From Syntrophomonadaceae bacterium (GTDB lineage Bacteria; Bacillota; Dethiobacteria; DTU022): 9,471 nt of DNA. The stretch's first letter is position 1, and every line of letters starts with the position of its first letter. The notes under the pieces are model-generated. The model did not search any database. It had not been told where the DNA came from and saw nothing but the letters and a program-made list of their open reading frames with translations. The stretch spans positions 1 to 9,471 of the forward strand of contig SLHT01000097.1 in NCBI GenBank assembly GCA_007136055.1, in the 5' to 3' direction. Shown here piece by piece: positions 6,616 to 9,471 of the stretch. Made by a program: the position numbers and the translations under genes.

Positions 6616-7764
6616 TTAGAATTTACAGGTTCTAAGTTGGAAGATCTTGCAGAGGCGCATTATCTCTGCTGTCTTTATTTCGAGCAGTTGCGGGCCTCTG
6701 TTGATCGATTCTTTAAGAGATAGAGGCCCATCGGCGATAGCAAAAGAAGCAGTGATGCCTTCTTCGCGAAAAGCGCTAAGGCTGCCTTCCAGGGCTCCTG
6801 CCAGGGCCAGCACGGCTACGTTATATTGCCTGGCTCTTCTGGCTGCTCCGATTGGCGCTTTTCCATAGACAGACTGGCTGTCAAGTTTGCCTTCTCCTGT
6901 TATTAAGAGGGCGCAGCCAGGAAGAATTTTATCTATTTCCAGGGTGTCAAGAACCAGGTCTATTCCCGAATGCAGTTTCGCGCCCAGGAAAGCAATCAGC
7001 CCTGCTCCCAAACCTCCTGCCGCTCCGGCACCCGGGACAGAGTCAATATTGAGCCCTAAATCTCTTTTAACTACACTGGCAAAATTATTCAGGGCCCGGT
7101 CTAACTGTTCAGCCATTTCCGGTGTTGCTCCTTTTTGCGATCCATAGACATGTGAAGATCCCTGTGGCCCGGTAAGCGGGTTATTTACATCGCAGGCTAC
7201 TTTTATATCTTTTCCCTGCAGGCGGCTATCAATTCCTGAAATATCGACTCTATCGAGGCGGTTTAGTTCTGCTCCTCCCTCTTTTAGAGATTGTCCGGAT
7301 TTATCGATAAACTTAACCCCCAGCGCCCGGGCCATACCGGCCCCACCGTCATTGGTAGCACTGCCGCCGATACCGATAATAAGTTCTGAACATTTGCGGT
7401 CAAGGGCAGCCTTAATCAGTTCACCGGTGCCGTAAGTAGTTGTAAGTGCAGGGTTTCTTAGTTTTTCAGAAATTAAGCTCAAGCCTGAGGCGGAAGACAT
7501 TTCGATAACCGCTGTATCGCCGTTTCTGATTGTGCCCCAGCGGGCCTCTACCTCTGCGCCCAGCGGGCCAGTTACTGCCGCTGTTTGAATCGAGCCGTTT
7601 ACTGCCTCGACCAGGGATTCAACCAGCCCCTCACCGCCATCTGAAAGGGGAAGCAGGGTTAACTCGGCGCGAGGGTAGACAGCTTTTATTCCCCGGGCAA
7701 TAGATTTTGCAGCTTCTACCGCGGTCATACTGCCTTTAAATTTATCAGGAGCAATTATAATCAT
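6616..7764 (-). CDS. Glycerate kinase, GarK/GlxK family
   Basis: A 382-residue cytoplasmic enzyme that phosphorylates D-glycerate with ATP, feeding glycerate (from glycolate/glyoxylate, sugar acids or serine breakdown) into lower glycolysis; the bacterial GarK/GlxK type usually makes 2-phosphoglycerate. The family signature runs the whole length: IIIAPDKFKGS at 2-12, LPLSDGGEG at 38-46, IEMSSASGL near 88-96, YGTGELI at 111-117, GIGGSATNDGG at 131-141, CDVNNPLTGP at 191-200, PGAGAAGGLGAG at 244-255 and ITGEGKLD at 288-295. Length is normal and no key motif is missing. A TTG at 7782 would add six residues, but the ATG at 7764 gives the typical family start; the ribosome binding site (around GTGGAAA) is weak for either. 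It converges on the lipoprotein gene with an 80-base gap. No partner genes of glycerate metabolism are nearby. Confidence 0.93.
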   Translation of the reverse strand: MIIIAPDKFKGSMTAVEAAKSIARGIKAVYPRAELTLLPLSDGGEGLVESLVEAVNGSIQTAAVTGPLGAEVEARWGTIRNGDTAVIEMSSASGLSLISEKLRNPALTTTYGTGELIKAALDRKCSELIIGIGGSATNDGGAGMARALGVKFIDKSGQSLKEGGAELNRLDRVDISGIDSRLQGKDIKVACDVNNPLTGPQGSSHVYGSQKGATPEMAEQLDRALNNFASVVKRDLGLNIDSVPGAGAAGGLGAGLIAFLGAKLHSGIDLVLDTLEIDKILPGCALLITGEGKLDSQSVYGKAPIGAARRARQYNVAVLALAGALEGSLSAFREEGITASFAIADGPLSLKESINRGPQLLEIKTAEIMRLCKIFQLRTCKF

Positions 7765-7826
7765 AAATAGATATTTCCACAAACAAAAAGTTAATCCTTC
7801 ATCTATAAGCTAAAGGCAGAGTTTTA

Positions 7827-7835
7827 TGTTATAAT
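7827..7835 (+). promoter_or_regulatory. Extended -10 promoter of the selenoprotein gene
   Basis: TG, one base, then a perfect TATAAT (7830-7835). No good -35 box is found 17 bases upstream, but the extended -10 can compensate. It would give a leader of roughly 70 bases before the ATG at 7911. Confidence 0.5.
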
Positions 7836-7896
7836 AGCATTAAATCCTAATATACGCATTAAGCAATGCATGTATGTTAAGGTTAAAAAGTAATTT

Positions 7897-7904
7897 AAGG
7901 AGGT
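7897..7904 (+). promoter_or_regulatory. Consensus ribosome binding site of the selenoprotein gene
   Basis: AAGGAGGT six bases before the ATG at 7911, the strongest ribosome binding site in the window. It marks a real translation start in a place where the reading frame appears to stop after only 30 codons, which is a main argument for recoding of that stop. Confidence 0.8.
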
Positions 7905-7910
7905 CAAATA

Positions 7911-8183
7911 ATGTCTAATGTGCGAATATTGCCTGCGGCCTTAGAAAAAATGAAAAATACTGCAAAACCTTATACTCTTTACCTGGCCTGTCGTGGAGGC
8001 TGAGCAGGATCATTTGTAACCCCTGCCGTGAAAGCAGGTAAACCAGAAGTTGAAAATGATTATGATCAGGTGGAAGTGGACGGAATACCCTTATATATCC
8101 GCAAAGATTTGGCCAAACAGCAATTTGAAATTAACTGGGTTGGTTTCTGGATTTTTGGCCAGTTTCTGGTTAAAGAAAGATAA
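7911..8183 (+). CDS. HesB/IscA-like small selenoprotein (in-frame UGA = selenocysteine)
   Basis: Ninety residues if the TGA at 8001-8003 is read as selenocysteine (Sec31). The product begins MSNVRILPAALEKMKNTAKP, continues LYLACRGG, then Sec31, then AGSFVTPAVKAGKPEVEND, and ends INWVGFWIFGQFLVKER before TAA. Coding character continues unchanged across the TGA: same frame, no other stop, and a sequence downstream (DQVEVDGIPLYIRKDL followed by a hydrophobic end) that resembles the C-terminal part of HesB/IscA-like proteins. C27-x3-Sec31 is a plausible redox or metal-binding pair. HesB-like selenoproteins are known from anaerobes, and a Cys/Sec-motif family of about this size exists; I assign it there by resemblance only. 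The ribosome binding site is ideal and a SECIS-like hairpin follows the UGA. Standard gene calling would report nothing here or only fragments. The selenocysteine machinery is not in the window. Confidence 0.82.
8001..8003 (+). other. In-frame UGA codon proposed to encode selenocysteine
   Basis: Codon 31 of the gene starting at 7911. It sits in the context Cys-Arg-Gly-Gly-UGA-Ala-Gly, four residues after a cysteine, exactly where a redox-active Cys would be expected in a non-seleno homologue. Sixty... fifty-nine sense codons follow before the terminal TAA. Confidence 0.8.
8022..8038 (+). promoter_or_regulatory. Candidate bacterial SECIS hairpin
   Basis: A 5-bp stem CCTGC (8022-8026) / GCAGG (8034-8038) closes a 7-base loop CGTGAAA whose second base is G. 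The loop begins 24 bases after the UGA. In bacterial SECIS elements recognised by SelB, a short stem carries a small apical loop with a guanosine in its first two positions at about 16-37 bases from the UGA, so this fits. The same CCTGC can instead pair with another GCAGG at 8004-8008 right after the UGA (13-base loop), giving two exclusive folds. Confidence 0.6.
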
Positions 8184-8217
8184 GCAGTGATTGGTTTTGC
8201 CAAAAGAATAAAAATAT

Positions 8218-8253
8218 AACCGGGGACAGGGTTCATAAACCCTGCCCCCGGTT
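8218..8253. terminator. Long hairpin, probable shared terminator between convergent genes
   Basis: A 16-position stem with a single A-C mismatch (AACCGGGG-ACAGGGTT against AACCCTG-CCCCCGGTT) and a CATA loop. On the minus strand it is followed by ATATTTTTATTC, so it is a good intrinsic terminator for the rubredoxin gene, which ends 28 bases away. On the plus strand, 34 bases after the selenoprotein stop, there is no U-tract, but the strong stem may still act there. Confidence 0.7.
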
Positions 8254-8280
8254 AATGATATTATTACTGCTATTACTAAT

Positions 8281-8451
8281 TTAAGCTTTATCGGGCACGG
8301 CCTGGAACTCGTCTTTGTCAGCGCCGCAGACCGGGCATTTCCATTCGTCGGGTAATTGTTCAAATGCTGTTCCGGGCTGGACGCCATTTTCAGGGTCTCC
8401 TTTTGCTGGTTCGTAAGTATAATCACAGAGCTCACAAACGTAACTTTGCAT
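8281..8451 (-). CDS. Rubredoxin
   Basis: A 56-residue rubredoxin, a small one-iron electron carrier of the cytoplasm. Four cysteines ligate the iron: C6-x2-C9 (YVCELCDYTY) and C39-x2-C42 (WKCPVCGADKDEF). The invariant GDPENGVQPGTAFEQLPDEW segment between them is typical, and length is standard for a single-domain rubredoxin. GGGAGG at 8466-8461, nine bases upstream of the ATG at 8451, supports the start. In anaerobes rubredoxins pass electrons to oxygen and peroxide reductases (rubrerythrin, superoxide reductase, flavodiiron proteins) or other partners; none of these is in the window. It has its own promoter and terminator, so it is a single-gene transcript convergent with the selenoprotein gene. 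The open frame in another register at 8091-8435 is a shadow. Confidence 0.96.
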   Translation of the reverse strand: MQSYVCELCDYTYEPAKGDPENGVQPGTAFEQLPDEWKCPVCGADKDEFQAVPDKA

Positions 8452-8479
8452 TATATAATTCCTCCCTTTAAAATGGTTG

Positions 8480-8496
8480 CCGCCCTTGATGGGCAG
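8480..8496 (-). promoter_or_regulatory. Small hairpin in the rubredoxin leader
   Basis: On the minus strand CTGCCC, loop ATCAA, GGGCGG form a 6-bp stem (one G-U pair) between the promoter and the ribosome binding site. It may stabilise the short leader; there is no U-tract and no sign of a riboswitch. Confidence 0.3.
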
Positions 8497-8506
8497 GTAT
8501 GTAAGA

Positions 8507-8535
8507 ATAATAGATCATAGTTCCGCTTTCGTCAA
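8507..8535 (-). promoter_or_regulatory. Sigma-A promoter of the rubredoxin gene
   Basis: On the minus strand TTGACG (8535-8530) and TATTAT (8512-8507) are separated by exactly 17 bases, each five of six consensus matches. This is the best promoter in the window and suggests strong, perhaps constitutive, expression with a leader of about 50 bases. Confidence 0.7.
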
Positions 8536-8635
8536 ACAGCTATAAAAGGTTATCGTGTAAAAGACCCTACACAATTCTCTTTTGCTGCGTTATGATTTAA
8601 ACGGGCTTAAAGCGTATAGAGGAATGAGTGATATT

Positions 8636-9394
8636 ATGCGGGTTTGGGATATTCATCCGGGATACCTGTCAAGGCAGAGCCTGCTCGGCCAGCATGCCGA
8701 GATCCATGCTCTGGCCACTGTTATTGTCAGCGGGAAAAAAGGTTATGCTGCCCACCCTGAAACTTTGCGCTGGAAGGGCAGGATAGGGAGACTAAGACGC
8801 AGCCACGACCTGACTGTCCTGGAGATGCGGTTGCGCGGTTTTAAACATTCCAGCCCTTTCCTCGCCTGCAGCGAACCGGGACGAAATGAATGCGCGGACA
8901 ATGGCGGAAGGGCCTCTGTTGATTTTCCCGTTAAACAGGTTGCCATTTTAAAAGCCAAGTACCTTGAACGCGAACAATCAGGACGGATTCCCCTTCCAAA
9001 GAACGGTTATGAATTCTGGGCCCATCACAAGTATTCGGTAATGGCCCGCGGTTACGATTGCTATAAAGAAGTTCAGGATGCTTTGAAGGGAAAGAATAGC
9101 TGTCGACTTGATGAATCAGACGAATTGATTGAAAAGATATTGACCATAATGGAACTTCCTGTAACCGAGTCGGCCCTGGCAAATGTTACTGACCACCTGT
9201 GGGGTTACTTTAAGCGTGAAGCTTCTAATACCGAAAAAGAGTGCTGCCTGCGGAGGCGGCCACGCGATCTGCATGCCCTGGTCCGGTTTTTCTATGATCT
9301 TGCCGAAAAATATAAAAGTTTTTACCTGCTTCATTCGACCATCTTCGCTGATTTTACGGAACCAACCATTAGAAAAGAGGATGCAGGAATATGA
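8636..9394 (+). CDS. Pyrimidine-dimer DNA glycosylase domain fused to a DUF1722 (YbgA-like) domain
   Basis: A 252-residue two-domain protein. Residues 1-75 (MRVWDIHPGYLSRQSLLGQH, GKKGYAAHPETLRWKG, LRRSHDLTVLEMRLRGFKHSSP) match the Pyr_excise family related to phage T4 endonuclease V, which excises UV-induced pyrimidine dimers as a glycosylase/AP lyase. After a variable linker (about 76-98), residues 99-245 match DUF1722, the YbgA-like domain: AHHKYSVMARGYDCY at 129-143, NVTDHLWGYFKREASNTEK at 183-201 and FYLLHSTIFADF near 229-240. DUF1722 is linked by context to DNA repair/photolyase genes elsewhere but has no settled activity. I chose the ATG at 8636 because Pyr_excise proteins start MRxW; the ATG at 8624 adds four residues, and AGAGGA at 8618-8623 touches that codon but is 12 bases from 8636. 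Followed 35 bases later by a terminator. The first domain is secure, the second fairly secure. Confidence 0.87.
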   Translation: MRVWDIHPGYLSRQSLLGQHAEIHALATVIVSGKKGYAAHPETLRWKGRIGRLRRSHDLTVLEMRLRGFKHSSPFLACSEPGRNECADNGGRASVDFPVKQVAILKAKYLEREQSGRIPLPKNGYEFWAHHKYSVMARGYDCYKEVQDALKGKNSCRLDESDELIEKILTIMELPVTESALANVTDHLWGYFKREASNTEKECCLRRRPRDLHALVRFFYDLAEKYKSFYLLHSTIFADFTEPTIRKEDAGI

Positions 9395-9429
9395 GCGGTG
9401 CTTATATTGCCCTTTTGACTATAAATAAT

Positions 9430-9460
9430 AAAAGCCCCCTTATTTCAGAGGGGGCTTTTT
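9430..9460 (+). terminator. Intrinsic terminator after the DNA glycosylase gene
   Basis: AAAAGCCCCCT (9430-9440), an 8-base loop, then AGGGGGCTTTTT (9449-9460): a perfect GC-rich stem with a U-tract on the plus strand. The flanking A-run makes it potentially bidirectional. Confidence 0.92.
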
Positions 9461-9471
9461 GATCGGGCACA

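Noticed and set aside
6538..6723. 61-codon plus-strand open frame after the lipoprotein gene
   Set aside because: Starts with TTG almost on the lipoprotein stop, has no ribosome binding site of its own, and more than half of it is antisense to the end of the glycerate kinase gene.
8091..8435. 114-codon minus-strand open frame
   Set aside because: Overlaps rubredoxin in another register, crosses the terminator hairpin and runs antisense into the selenoprotein gene.
8555..8572. GTGTA / TACAC hairpin upstream of the DNA glycosylase gene
   Set aside because: Five AT-rich pairs with an 8-base loop; no riboswitch features and could arise by chance.
9391..9454. Short frame starting with an ATG that overlaps the last stop codon (ATGA)
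   Set aside because: Only about 23 codons, and it runs through the intrinsic terminator.

Overview
The window looks like chromosomal DNA of an anaerobic, selenium-using member of the Firmicutes (Clostridia-like). The evidence is strong AGGAGG-type ribosome binding sites, TTG and GTG starts, sigma-A-type promoters, a YibE/F protein, a stand-alone rubredoxin and, most telling, a small gene with an in-frame UGA that reads as selenocysteine. Genus cannot be decided from the sequence alone. I see no rRNA, tRNA, CRISPR array, prophage or complete insertion sequence.

Layout. 1-327 (+) is the C-terminal end of a YibE/F-type membrane protein. It converges on a minus-strand block: a TraB-family membrane protein (337-1527) and a TrmA/RumA-type 23S rRNA uracil-C5 methyltransferase (1673-3046). 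Next on the minus strand is a self-contained GlsB/YeaQ-type small membrane protein (3126-3377) with its own promoter and terminator. A gene-poor stretch (3378-3806) holds that promoter and a plus-strand reading frame broken by one TAA, probably a decayed gene. A small orphan membrane protein (3807-4187) and a MATE-family exporter (4263-5654) follow, both minus strand and perhaps co-transcribed. The exporter promoter carries a perfect 19-bp palindrome over its -10 box. A divergent, AT-rich, very acidic lipoprotein (5855-6535, +) appears to consist of two related halves, and converges on a glycerate kinase (6616-7764, -).

The most interesting part is 7800-8535. A plus-strand gene at 7911-8183 has an ideal ribosome binding site and encodes 90 residues only if the UGA at 8001-8003 is read as selenocysteine, giving a Cys-x3-Sec motif in a HesB/IscA-like small protein. 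A hairpin with the geometry of a bacterial SECIS element lies just downstream. It converges, across a strong hairpin terminator, on a 56-residue rubredoxin (8281-8451, -) that has its own near-consensus promoter. Both small genes are easily missed by ordinary gene calling.

The window ends with a plus-strand gene (8636-9394) that fuses an N-terminal pyrimidine-dimer DNA glycosylase (Pyr_excise) domain to a C-terminal DUF1722 (YbgA-like) domain, followed by a clear intrinsic terminator at 9430-9460. Functionally the region is a mosaic of short transcription units: stress and envelope proteins, RNA methylation, efflux, glycerate metabolism, anaerobic redox proteins and UV repair.
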